Shown here: positions 26,503 through 35,086 of the stretch, one piece after another
Position numbering within the stretch: the stretch's first letter is position 1
How the letters are laid out: each line of letters begins with the position of its first letter
DNA from: Paenibacillus glycinis
GTDB taxonomy: Bacteria > Bacillota > Bacilli > Paenibacillales > Paenibacillaceae
Assembly (NCBI RefSeq): GCF_009909185.1
Contig: NZ_JAAAMV010000004.1
Location: 62,001 to 126,000, forward strand
DNA length: 64,000 nucleotides
Reading direction: 5' to 3'
Made by a program: the position numbers and the translations under genes
Notes under the pieces: model-generated
What the model saw: only the letters and a program-made list of their open reading frames with translations
What the model was told of the DNA's origin: nothing
Database searches by the model: none

Positions 26503-28251
26503 TTATTCGGATTCTTCCAGTCCCGCTTCCATTTGCTGCCGGTCCCACTGTTTGCGGTACCAGCCGCCGAAATGCATCAGCTCTTCGTGGGTGCCCTCTT
26601 CCAGGACGCGCCCTTCGTCGAGCACGAGAATCCAATCGGCGTGGCTGACGGCGGAGAGGCGATGCGTCGTGATCAGAGTGGTCTTTCCCGCGCGCTCCCG
26701 CCGAATATGCTGCAGGATGCGGGCTTCGGTGCGGGCGTCGACGGCCGACAGCGAGTCGTCCATCGCCAGGATCTCCGCGTCCATCAGCAGCGCCCGCGCG
26801 ATCGCGAGCCGCTGCTTCTGGCCGCCGGAGAGCATGACGCCGTTCTCGCCGACGATCGTGCCCATGCCCTCGGGCATGATCGCGATGTCCGAAGCGAAGG
26901 ACGCCATCTCCACCGCCTTGGCGATTTCCGCGTCCGTCGCGTTCGGCTTCCCGAGCGCGATGTTGTCGCGAATCGACTTGGACAGCAGGAGATGCTCCTG
27001 CGGCACGTAGGCGACCCACTGCTTCGCGCGGTCGAGGGCGATCGCCTCCACGGGCACGCCCGAGACGAACAGCTGCTCCTCGCCGAGCGGATACTGCCGC
27101 AGCAGCTGCTTCAACAGCGTGCTCTTCCCGCTTCCCGTGCGGCCGACGACGCCCAGCGTTCCCCCGCGCTCCAGCTTGAACGAGATGTCCTTCAGGCTCG
27201 GATGATCGGCTGTCGGATACGTGAACGAGAGCCCGCGCATCTCGATGCTTGTCGGCACGTCGACCTGGACCGGATGCTCGGGATCGGTCAAATCCGGCTG
27301 CTGCAGGAACGACTTCTCCACGCGGTCGGCGGACGCGTTGCCGCGCTGGAGCACGTTGATGAACTCCCCGAAGGAAATCATCGGCCAGATGAGCATGCCC
27401 AAATAAATATTGAAGCTGATCAGCTGCCCCAGCGTAATCTCGTGATGAAACACCAAATAAGACCCGTAGCCGATGCCGATCGTATAGCTGACGCCGACGA
27501 TCAACGAAATAATCGGCTGGAAGAGCGCGTTCAGCAACGACACTTCGCGGTTGCGGTCCATGACGTCGGTCGTCACGCCGTCGAATGCCGCGAGGTCGCG
27601 ATTCTCCTGCACGTAGGACCGCAGGACGCGGATGCCGGAGATGGACTCCAGCGCGTGATCGTTCATTTTGCCGAACGCGTTCTGGGCCGCGAGGAAGCGG
27701 ACCCTTACCTTCCCGCCGAGGAAGCTGATGACGACCGCCAGCAGCGGCAACGGGATAAGCGCCGCCAGCATGAGCCTGTAATCGATCAGCGAGATCATCG
27801 TGACGATGACGACGGTCGCGCCGACCAGCGTGTTGACGAGCGTCATGACGCCGTAGCCGGCCGTGTTGCCGATGGCCAGAATGTCGTTGGTCGCGAGCGC
27901 CATGAGCTGCCCCGTGCTGTTGCGCTGGAAGAAGCCCGGCGTCATCCGCGTCAGGTGCGCCATGAAGCGTCCCCGAAGCAGTTTCTCGAGCAGCACGGAA
28001 TTGCCGAACAGCGTCGTGATCCAGATATAGACGAGCACGTACATGCCGAGCGCGAGTCCCACCAGCAGCAGGACGGTGCCGCTCAGTTCCGAAGCGGTCA
28101 GATTGCCTTTCTGGATATTGTCGATGGTGTTGCCGATCATCTTCGGCGGAATCGTCTGAAGCAAATTGACCCCCGCCATCAAGCCGATGGCAAGCGCGTA
28201 ATAGATCCATCTTGTTTTGAAAAACCATTGCAGCCGCATAACGAACGACAT
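26503..28251 (-). CDS. yheI: Heterodimeric ABC exporter, ATPase/permease subunit (YheI/BmrC-like)
   Basis: 582 residues, close to YheI in length and sequence style (LQWFFKTRWIYYALAIGLMA, then LQTIPPKMIGNTID; LALGMYVLVYIWITTLFG). The ATPase domain has Walker A GRTGSGKST, signature LSGGQKQR and a degenerate Walker B, AEILAMDDSLSAVD, with Asp where the catalytic Glu normally stands. Such a site is typical of the non-catalytic half of BmrCD-type heterodimers. It is the first gene of the exporter pair. Confidence 0.9.
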   Translation of the reverse strand: MSFVMRLQWFFKTRWIYYALAIGLMAGVNLLQTIPPKMIGNTIDNIQKGNLTASELSGTVLLLVGLALGMYVLVYIWITTLFGNSVLLEKLLRGRFMAHLTRMTPGFFQRNSTGQLMALATNDILAIGNTAGYGVMTLVNTLVGATVVIVTMISLIDYRLMLAALIPLPLLAVVISFLGGKVRVRFLAAQNAFGKMNDHALESISGIRVLRSYVQENRDLAAFDGVTTDVMDRNREVSLLNALFQPIISLIVGVSYTIGIGYGSYLVFHHEITLGQLISFNIYLGMLIWPMISFGEFINVLQRGNASADRVEKSFLQQPDLTDPEHPVQVDVPTSIEMRGLSFTYPTADHPSLKDISFKLERGGTLGVVGRTGSGKSTLLKQLLRQYPLGEEQLFVSGVPVEAIALDRAKQWVAYVPQEHLLLSKSIRDNIALGKPNATDAEIAKAVEMASFASDIAIMPEGMGTIVGENGVMLSGGQKQRLAIARALLMDAEILAMDDSLSAVDARTEARILQHIRRERAGKTTLITTHRLSAVSHADWILVLDEGRVLEEGTHEELMHFGGWYRKQWDRQQMEAGLEESE

Positions 28252-28359
28252 GCCGATTCCCTCCGTTTCTACTGCCCACGCGGGCTTGTTTGGTTGCCGT
28301 CGGAACGACGTCCGTCAGCCGTTCATGCGGTCAAGTCGCTATGTATGCCGTTCGCTAAC

Positions 28360-28689
28360 TTAAACGGATTCATGGGGCGGCGAGTCGGGCTCGAACTTGT
28401 ATTCGTCGAGATCGACGGCCCCCGCCGGATTGACGTACACGCCTTCCTCTTCCAGCAGCGCGCGCTGCAGAAACCGGCCCTCGTCGCTGCCGATGGCAAT
28501 CTCGCCCTTGGCGTTGATGACGCGGTGCCAGGGCAGAGCGTGCTTGTCGCTCATGGAATGGAGAATCCGCACGACCTGCCTGGCGGCGCGCGGGCTGCCC
28601 GCCTGCGCGGCGATTTGCCCGTAGGTCATGACTTGCCCCGGCGGAATGCCCAGGATAACCTTCAATACGTCTGCTGTAAAAGGCGTCAC
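28360..28689 (-). CDS. Alkyltransferase-like (ATL) DNA repair protein, MGMT family
   Basis: 109 residues corresponding to the C-terminal DNA-binding domain of O6-methylguanine-DNA methyltransferase. The helix-turn-helix GQIAAQAGSPRAARQV is followed by LPWHRV at residues 52-57: the catalytic cysteine of PCHR is Trp, the hallmark of ATL proteins. ATLs bind O6-alkylguanine and hand the lesion to nucleotide excision repair. It starts at a GTG preceded by GGAAGGATAGGG. Confidence 0.9.
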   Translation of the reverse strand: MTPFTADVLKVILGIPPGQVMTYGQIAAQAGSPRAARQVVRILHSMSDKHALPWHRVINAKGEIAIGSDEGRFLQRALLEEEGVYVNPAGAVDLDEYKFEPDSPPHESV

Positions 28690-28854
28690 GGCCCTATCCT
28701 TCCTTTCGAACTCCGGTCTCGCGAAAAGCCGATTCCAGATTTCTTCCTATTATAGCGTACTTCCCCGGTTCGCGCCGCAATTTATGCGAAAATATGTTCG
28801 TAATGTTTTCGGCCGAACCGCTTGGATTCCGACCGCGCACCGGGCAAGAAAATG

Positions 28855-28884
28855 AAAAAACCCGACGCTCCTGGATACGTCGGG
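28855..28884 (-). terminator. Intrinsic terminator of the metalloprotease gene
   Basis: Minus strand: CCCGACG, ten-base loop, CGTCGGG, then six T. It lies about 60 bases after the stop of the gene at 28946. Confidence 0.85.
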
Positions 28885-28945
28885 TGGCATGGCTATTATA
28901 ATGCGAAGCTAAGCGATCCTCAAGGCGGCGCGGATCATGACGGCC

Positions 28946-29755
28946 TTAATTGCCCGTAAAGCGCCAGATCAAGCCGTTGTTGTGCAGTTGGTACAGATGC
29001 GTGCCGCCGGCCGCGATGGATTTGCTGGCCGGGTTGTTGTCGAGATCCTGCCAGCCGGTATGCGGCACGCCCGTATAACGCCAGATCCGGCCGTTCTGAT
29101 GGATCTGATACAGCCGGCCGCCGGCCGCCGCGATCGCTTTCGTGGCCGGGTTGTTGTCGATTTCCTGCCAGCCCGTATGCGGCACGCCCGTATAACGCCA
29201 GATCCGGCCGTTGTTGTGCAGCTGATAGAGGTTCTCCCCGTCCGCCACGATCGCTACCGTCGCCGGATTGTTGTCGATTTCCTGCCAGCCCGTATGCGGC
29301 ACGCCCGTGTAGCGCCAGATCCGGCCGTTGGCATGCAGCTGGTAGAGGTGATTCGGCGAAGCCGCGATGGCCTTCGTCGCCGAATTATTGTCCAGCTCCT
29401 GCCAGCCCGTATGCGGCACGCCCGTATAGCGCCAGATCCGGCCGTTGACATGCAGCTGGTACAGCTCGTTGCCGGCCGCCGTGATCGACGCCGTCGCCGG
29501 GTTGTTGTCGATTTCCTGCCAGCCCGTATGCGGCACGCCCGTGTAACGCCAGATCCGGCCGTTGTTGTGCAGCTGGTACAGATGGCCCGCCGACACCGTA
29601 ATCGCCCGCGTCGCCGGATTATTGTCCAGCTCCTGCCAGCCGGTGATCGGCACGCCCGTATACGTCCATATCCGGCCGCTGCCATGGAGCTGATAGAGGC
29701 TGTCTCCATCCGCCGCGATCGCCGTCGTCGCCGGGTTTTTGTCGATATTTTGCCA
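28946..29755 (-). repeat. 117-bp repeats coding the seven propeller-like units
   Basis: Seven in-frame units of 39 codons; units 2-6 are highly similar at DNA level, with a shared CCAGCCCGTATGCGGCACGC block (plus strand). Recent duplication or gene conversion is likely, and copy number could vary between strains. Confidence 0.9.
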
Positions 29756-30592
29756 CTGGCCGTATCTCCTGCCGTAGATGCTCTGGATGCCGTCGATGTC
29801 GTCCTGCTGCAAAAACCGCTGCAAGCCATGGTACGTCGGGAACATGAGCGCGTTCGCGACCGTGGAATGGTCAAGGCCGAGCGAATGGCCGAATTCATGC
29901 GCCATGACGGACACGAGATCGAAGCCGCCGGAACCGTTCACCGTCCATGTCTCCGCTTCGTCGAAATGCGCGTCGCCCGCGATGTCGCCGCCGTTCGGAG
30001 GCGGATAGAACGCATGCGCGAGCACGTGCCCTGCCCCGTCGAACGGCGTGCCGTCGCCATGATCGCCCGACACGAAGCGGATCAGAATGTCGGCGCTGCC
30101 CGTCACTTCCGTGAATGTCAGCGGCACCACTTCCGCCCACACCGCGAAAGCCTGCTGCACCGCGGTACGCACTTCGTTCTGCGTCAGATCCGGCGTGAAG
30201 TTCATGATCCGGTACGTAATATTCGCGTGGTCCCATTTATTGCCCTGCGCGACAAAGTCGCTTACGCCCGCGGTTTGCGGATGATCCGGAAATCCGCAGC
30301 GCGGCTTGCCCATCTCCTCGGCGGTACGCTCGTCGAGCACGCCGGTTACCGGCAGCGCGTGGAACTGCTGGTAGCTGCGTACCGCTTCCTCCGTGGCCTC
30401 GTCGAAGACGCCGATCGGCGCAGTAGGCGCGCTCGGGTTTTGGATCCGCTTGAAGCCGTCGTCGCGCGATTCCACCTGCAAATAACCGAACCGGTGAAGG
30501 AACGTCTGCAGCTGCGCGACCTGCTCCCCTTGAGCCAGTCGTTTCAAACCGATCATTGCGGGCGAAGCAAAAACCTGATTGTCTTTCGGCAT
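28946..30592 (-). CDS. Matrixin metalloprotease with peptidoglycan-binding prodomain, cysteine switch and seven C-terminal repeats
   Basis: 548 residues. Residues about 15-95 form a peptidoglycan-binding-like domain with two imperfect halves. PRCGFPD at 97-103 is the cysteine switch that keeps matrix metalloproteases latent by binding the zinc. The catalytic domain follows, with zinc motif HEFGHSLGLDH (232-242) and a Met-turn at ALMFPTYH (M250). From residue 280 there are seven 39-residue repeats (W-x-x-x-D-N-N-P-A-T ... LYQLHxNGRIWRYTG), probably a seven-bladed tectonin-like propeller in the place of the hemopexin domain. No classical signal peptide is visible. Confidence 0.9.
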   Translation of the reverse strand: MPKDNQVFASPAMIGLKRLAQGEQVAQLQTFLHRFGYLQVESRDDGFKRIQNPSAPTAPIGVFDEATEEAVRSYQQFHALPVTGVLDERTAEEMGKPRCGFPDHPQTAGVSDFVAQGNKWDHANITYRIMNFTPDLTQNEVRTAVQQAFAVWAEVVPLTFTEVTGSADILIRFVSGDHGDGTPFDGAGHVLAHAFYPPPNGGDIAGDAHFDEAETWTVNGSGGFDLVSVMAHEFGHSLGLDHSTVANALMFPTYHGLQRFLQQDDIDGIQSIYGRRYGQWQNIDKNPATTAIAADGDSLYQLHGSGRIWTYTGVPITGWQELDNNPATRAITVSAGHLYQLHNNGRIWRYTGVPHTGWQEIDNNPATASITAAGNELYQLHVNGRIWRYTGVPHTGWQELDNNSATKAIAASPNHLYQLHANGRIWRYTGVPHTGWQEIDNNPATVAIVADGENLYQLHNNGRIWRYTGVPHTGWQEIDNNPATKAIAAAGGRLYQIHQNGRIWRYTGVPHTGWQDLDNNPASKSIAAGGTHLYQLHNNGLIWRFTGN

Positions 30593-30897
30593 CCTTTTTC
30601 ATCTCCCAATCTCCGAATGGAAATCCTTCTGACTGGCGATCCATGCAAGGAGCTCTGACTTCGTCCGCAGGCATTCGTGCTACCTCGACCAGCATAGCCC
30701 ACGTTCGCTGTCGAAGTCTCGCGAAGCTTCAGGACATGAATAAATGAGACTGTATTACCATAAATAGTCATTTTAACATGGCGCTCTTTACATGCCCTTA
30801 ACGCCGTTTGGTATTTATTTCCTATCCCTTCCCCTTTTAGAGTTTGCGCGACTTTTATGCTAAAATAGGGCTATTCGGAAGTAAGGAGTGTTTTTCA
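30593..30897. other. Intergenic region between the metalloprotease and aminopeptidase genes
   Basis: About 305 bases between divergent genes. It must hold both promoters, but I see no strong consensus box for either. A TAAAAT hexamer (30861-30866) upstream of the aminopeptidase is a possible -10 without a good -35. No repeats or RNA gene seen. Confidence 0.5.
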
Positions 30898-32133
30898 ATG
30901 ATCAATGATTTCCAACAAAAACTTGAACAATATGCGGCGCTCGCCGTCGAGGTCGGCGTGAACGTGCAGCCCGGCCAAACGCTCGTCGTCACCGCCGGCC
31001 TCTCGTCCGCGCCGTTCGTGCGGATGGTCGTGAAGAAAGCCTACGAAGTCGGCGCCAAGAACGTCCACGTCGAGTGGAACGACGATGTCGTCACCCGGAC
31101 CAGATACGAGCTCGCCCCGGACGAAGCGTTCCTGGAGTACCCGCAATGGAGAGCCCAAGGCTGGGAAGACATGGCCAAGGACAACGCGGCGTTCCTGAGC
31201 ATCGTGGCGGCCAACCCCGATCTCCTGAAGGGCATCAGCCCCGAGCGGATCGCGAACGCCAACAAAGCGGCCGGCATCGCCCTCAAGACCTGGCGCACCT
31301 ATACGATGTCGGATAAAGTCAGCTGGTCGATCGTGGCCGTGCCTTCTCCGGACTGGGCCGCCAAGGTATTCCCCGAAGTCGCGTCCGACAAGCAGGAGGA
31401 TGCGCTCTGGGAAGCCATCTTCGCCGCCACGCGCATCAACGAAGCCGATCCCGTCGGCGCTTGGAAGAAGCATATCGAGGTGCTCGATACGAAGGCTTCG
31501 TTCCTCAACGAGAAGAAATACTTCGCGCTCCGTTACACCGGTCCCGGCACGGATCTGACGCTGGAGCTGCCGCCCGGCCATATCTGGATCAGCGCGGGCA
31601 GCGAGAACGCCAAAGGCGACATCTTCGTCGCCAACATGCCGACGGAAGAAGTGTTCACCGCGCCGCTTCGCGGCGGCGCGAACGGCACCGTCACCAGCAC
31701 GAAGCCGCTTAGCTACGGCGGCAACCTGATCAAAGACTTCGTGCTCACCTTCAAGAACGGCCAAGTGGTCGACATTCAGGCCGAAGAAGGCCTCGAAGTG
31801 CTGAAGAACCTCATCGGCACCGACGAAGGCGCCGGCTTCCTCGGCGAAGTCGCGCTCGTGCCGCACCGTTCGCCGATTTCGGATACGAACATCATCTTCT
31901 ACAACACGCTGTTCGACGAGAACGCATCCTGCCATCTGGCCATCGGCAAGGCGTACGCGTTCTGCGTCGAAGGCGGCAAAGCGATGACGGAAGAAGAGCA
32001 GGCCGCGGCCGGCCTCAACTCCAGCCTCGTGCACGTCGACTTCATGATCGGCTCCGCCGAGCTGGACATCGACGGCATTCGTGCCGACGGCACGGCAGAG
32101 CCGCTGTTCCGCGGCGGCAACTGGGCGATCTAG
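30898..32133 (+). CDS. ampS: M29-family metallo-aminopeptidase (AmpS-like)
   Basis: 411-residue cytosolic enzyme that removes N-terminal residues from peptides. N-terminus LEQYAALAVEVGVNVQPGQT is characteristic. Metal-ligand regions appear as TGPGTDLTLELPPGHIWISA, ANMPTEEVFTAP, EVALVPHRSPI and SCHLAIGKAY, then NSSLVHVDFMIG. The ATG at 30898 has AAGGAG nine bases upstream. Monocistronic with a strong terminator. Confidence 0.93.
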   Translation: MINDFQQKLEQYAALAVEVGVNVQPGQTLVVTAGLSSAPFVRMVVKKAYEVGAKNVHVEWNDDVVTRTRYELAPDEAFLEYPQWRAQGWEDMAKDNAAFLSIVAANPDLLKGISPERIANANKAAGIALKTWRTYTMSDKVSWSIVAVPSPDWAAKVFPEVASDKQEDALWEAIFAATRINEADPVGAWKKHIEVLDTKASFLNEKKYFALRYTGPGTDLTLELPPGHIWISAGSENAKGDIFVANMPTEEVFTAPLRGGANGTVTSTKPLSYGGNLIKDFVLTFKNGQVVDIQAEEGLEVLKNLIGTDEGAGFLGEVALVPHRSPISDTNIIFYNTLFDENASCHLAIGKAYAFCVEGGKAMTEEEQAAAGLNSSLVHVDFMIGSAELDIDGIRADGTAEPLFRGGNWAI

Positions 32134-32153
32134 CCCCGTACGATGCGAAATCC

Positions 32154-32195
32154 AAAACGGCCGTACAGGCAAATACGCCTGTACGGCCGTTTTTT
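32154..32195 (+). terminator. Intrinsic terminator of the aminopeptidase gene
   Basis: A 17-bp perfect stem (AAAACGGCCGTACAGGC) with a six-base loop, ending in TTTTTT. Confidence 0.95.
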
Positions 32196-32269
32196 CGCGC
32201 GAAGGCCTGACTAGAAGGCCTTAGCGTCGTGATCGGGGCGTTTACCCGATACGCAACACCTCGCAAGCG

Positions 32270-32311
32270 CGAAAAAGAGCCTACATTCCGCCAACGAGCG
32301 GAATGTAGGCT
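32270..32311 (-). terminator. Intrinsic terminator of the amino acid importer operon
   Basis: Minus strand: AGCCTACATTCCG, eight-base loop, CGGAATGTAGGCT, then CTTTTTC. It lies 24 bases after the ATPase stop. Confidence 0.9.
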
Positions 32312-32334
32312 ATTTGCCTGTTATCCCTTACACC

Positions 32335-33071
<737 letters not shown>

Positions 33072-33075
<4 letters not shown>

Positions 33076-33725
33076 GCTTGCACCTTCCTTTCGAGCCAGA
33101 CCAGCAGCTTATTGAGCGTGTACGTCAAAATGAAATAGATGAGCGCCGCCGTCAAGAACGGCTCCCATACCCGGATGTACTGATTCTTCATCGCGTTGCT
33201 CCAATACATGATCTCGGGCACCGTGATGAACGTGAGCAACGAGGAATCCTTCAGCAGCACGATGAATTCGTTGCCGAAGGCCGGAATCATCCGCTTGATC
33301 GCCTGCGGCAGCACGACGAAGCGCATCGCCTGCCAAGGCGTCATGCCGATGGACAAGGCGGCTTCCGTCTGTCCTTTGTCGATGGACTGGATACCGGCCC
33401 GGTAGATTTCCGCCGTGTAGGCCGCGGCGTTGAGCGACAGCGCGATCACCCCCGCCGCGATGGCGTTGGTCTTGCCGTAGAACAGCGGAACGAGCGCGAA
33501 ATGCACGATGAAGATCTGCACGAGCAGCGGCGTGCCGCGGAAAAAGTTGATATAGGACTGCATCGGCCAGCGCAGGAACCAAAAGCGCGACATTTTGCCC
33601 AGGCCGACGCCCAGGCCGAGAATCGAGCCGATCACGATCGACGCGAGCGAGATGCATATTGTATACAATGTACCCCGCATCAATAACGGGAAATAATCTT
33701 CGATAATATCGAATCTGAAGTCCAT
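33072..33725 (-). CDS. Polar amino acid ABC transporter permease (His/Glu/Gln type)
   Basis: 217-residue membrane permease with the family motif near residues 105-130 ([20 protein letters not shown], then [13 protein letters not shown]). The ATG at 33725 is preferred to the longer frame at 33776, because AAAGGG precedes it and [19 protein letters not shown] matches the usual N-terminus. The gene overlaps the ATPase gene by four bases. Confidence 0.93.
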
Positions 33726-33809
33726 GCCGATCGCCCTTTCGCTTGCGCTAAGTAGAGAAAAAAAGAACATGCGCAACGTTTCGATTACGCATGCTCCGCT
33801 ATCCGTTCG

Positions 33810-34688
33810 TTATTCCGTTTCCGTCAGATGAGTCGTGTCCGGCTCTTCGTTGAACCACTTCTTGTAGATCTCCGCATACTTCCCGTTCTCGATGACCGCT
33901 TTGATCGCGGGATCCAGCTTGGCCTTCAGCCCGCTGTCCTTCGGATAGGCGATGCCGTAGTACTCCGGCGTGAAGTTCGTATTATCCAACACTTCCTTGA
34001 GCTTCTTGTCCGGGTTGTTCTTGATATAATCCCTTACGATGGCGATGTCCGCGACGACGGCGTCCGCTCCGCCCTGATCCAGCTCCAGCAGCGCGACGGC
34101 ATTGCTGTCGAACTTCTTCAGATCCGTGTTGCCTTCGCCAATGATCTTCGTCATCAGGATGTCCGCCGTCGTGCCGCCCTGCACGGCGACCTTCTTGCCT
34201 TTCAGATCCGACGCGCTCTTGATGTCGCTGTCTTCCTTCACCAAGATGACGTTCGTCGATTCGAAGTACGGCGCGGAGAAATCGTACGTTTGCTTCCGTT
34301 CGTCGGTGATCGAGATACTGGAGATGCCCGCTTGGTACTCCTTGCCCTGCTTCACGCTCTCCAGCATCGCGTCCCATGCGACGTTGCGCACTTCGTACTT
34401 GAGGCCGGCTTCCTTCATGACCGCGTCGAGAAAATCGATATCGAAGCCCTTCAGGACATCCTTGTCCATGTATTCCATCGGCGCGTAGCTGCCATCGCTG
34501 GCAAACAGGTACGTCGTATCGTCGGCGCCGCTTCCGCTGGTCGCGTTGCTCTCGTTGCTGCTGTTCGCCGCGCCGTTGTTGCCGCCGTTCGCCGCGCCTT
34601 CGGCGTCGTTCGCTTTCTTGGCGCCGCAGCCGCTCAAGGTGATGGCAGCAACTAGCGTTAACATACCTAACGTATATCGTTTGTTCAT
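33810..34688 (-). CDS. Amino acid-binding lipoprotein (family 3 solute-binding protein)
   Basis: 292-residue lipoprotein. Signal peptide with lipobox TLSGC at residues 17-21, then an Ala/Asn/Gly/Ser linker of about 35 residues, then the binding domain (YLFASDGSYAPMEYMDKDVL, KGFDIDFLDAVMKEAGLKYE). The motif LKGKKVAVQGGTTADILM is typical of glutamine/cystine/basic amino acid receptors; exact ligand not assignable. First gene of the importer operon. Confidence 0.93.
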   Translation of the reverse strand: MNKRYTLGMLTLVAAITLSGCGAKKANDAEGAANGGNNGAANSSNESNATSGSGADDTTYLFASDGSYAPMEYMDKDVLKGFDIDFLDAVMKEAGLKYEVRNVAWDAMLESVKQGKEYQAGISSISITDERKQTYDFSAPYFESTNVILVKEDSDIKSASDLKGKKVAVQGGTTADILMTKIIGEGNTDLKKFDSNAVALLELDQGGADAVVADIAIVRDYIKNNPDKKLKEVLDNTNFTPEYYGIAYPKDSGLKAKLDPAIKAVIENGKYAEIYKKWFNEEPDTTHLTETE

Positions 34689-34724
34689 TCTGGTTCCCCC
34701 TAGTCAATGTCGTAATCTGATACG

Positions 34725-34753
34725 ATTCTATCAAGATTGGGGAGTTGTTTCAA
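34725..34753 (-). promoter_or_regulatory. Sigma-A promoter of the amino acid importer
   Basis: Minus strand TTGAAA (34753-34748), 17-base spacer, TAGAAT (34730-34725), about 37 bases upstream of the lipoprotein start. Nothing else notable is seen in 34760-34888. Confidence 0.75.
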
Positions 34754-34888
34754 TTTATTTTTATGAATAGTGTTAGGAAATATTACACAAATGCCATATG
34801 GATGAGGTTTTACTAGCCATAATCTCCCTATAATCAAGCGCGAATCCATAGAATACGAAATGGCTTCCGCATGAGATGAATCGAGACG

Positions 34889-34920
34889 AAAAAAGGGCAC
34901 TCCATAAAGAAGTACCCCTT
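34889..34920 (-). terminator. Intrinsic terminator downstream of the tandem KdpD gene
   Basis: Minus strand AAGGGGTACTTC / GGAGTGCCCTT with one bulge, followed by TTTT. It is about 170 bases past the stop of the gene at 35087; the bases between hold nothing I recognise. Confidence 0.65.
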
Positions 34921-35086
34921 GCAAGGGACATCAAAACCAGATGAAGGCGAATATCGCGAATCGCATTCGTTGCGTCTCAAAGATACTCGCTCCATGTTCA
35001 GCATCGCGCCGAGAACTCCCGAACGCCTTGCCCGGCGAGCGGTTCGCCCCGAAAAGCTGCTCTGCCTCTCCCGGGTCCCCGGGAAG

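Noticed and set aside
24675-26648. 657-codon plus-strand open frame opposite the YheH-like gene
   Set aside because: Composition (Arg/Asp/His/Gln rich, no domains) is that of an antisense shadow of an ABC exporter gene.
26462-28279. 605-codon minus-strand frame covering the YheI-like gene in another frame
   Set aside because: The exporter motifs are all in the 26503-28251 frame; the longer frame is low-complexity Arg/Ala/His.
28252-28360. Leader peptide like BmrB upstream of the YheI-like gene
   Set aside because: Only a trivial three-codon frame without a ribosome binding site was found, so no bmrB-like attenuator can be supported.
28937-30658. 573-codon plus-strand frame with repeated blocks
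   Set aside because: The apparent repeat protein is the reverse image of the seven propeller repeats of the metalloprotease.
34760-34888. Possible T-box or amino acid riboswitch before the amino acid importer
   Set aside because: No conserved T-box or other riboswitch block is present; a plain sigma-A promoter explains the region.
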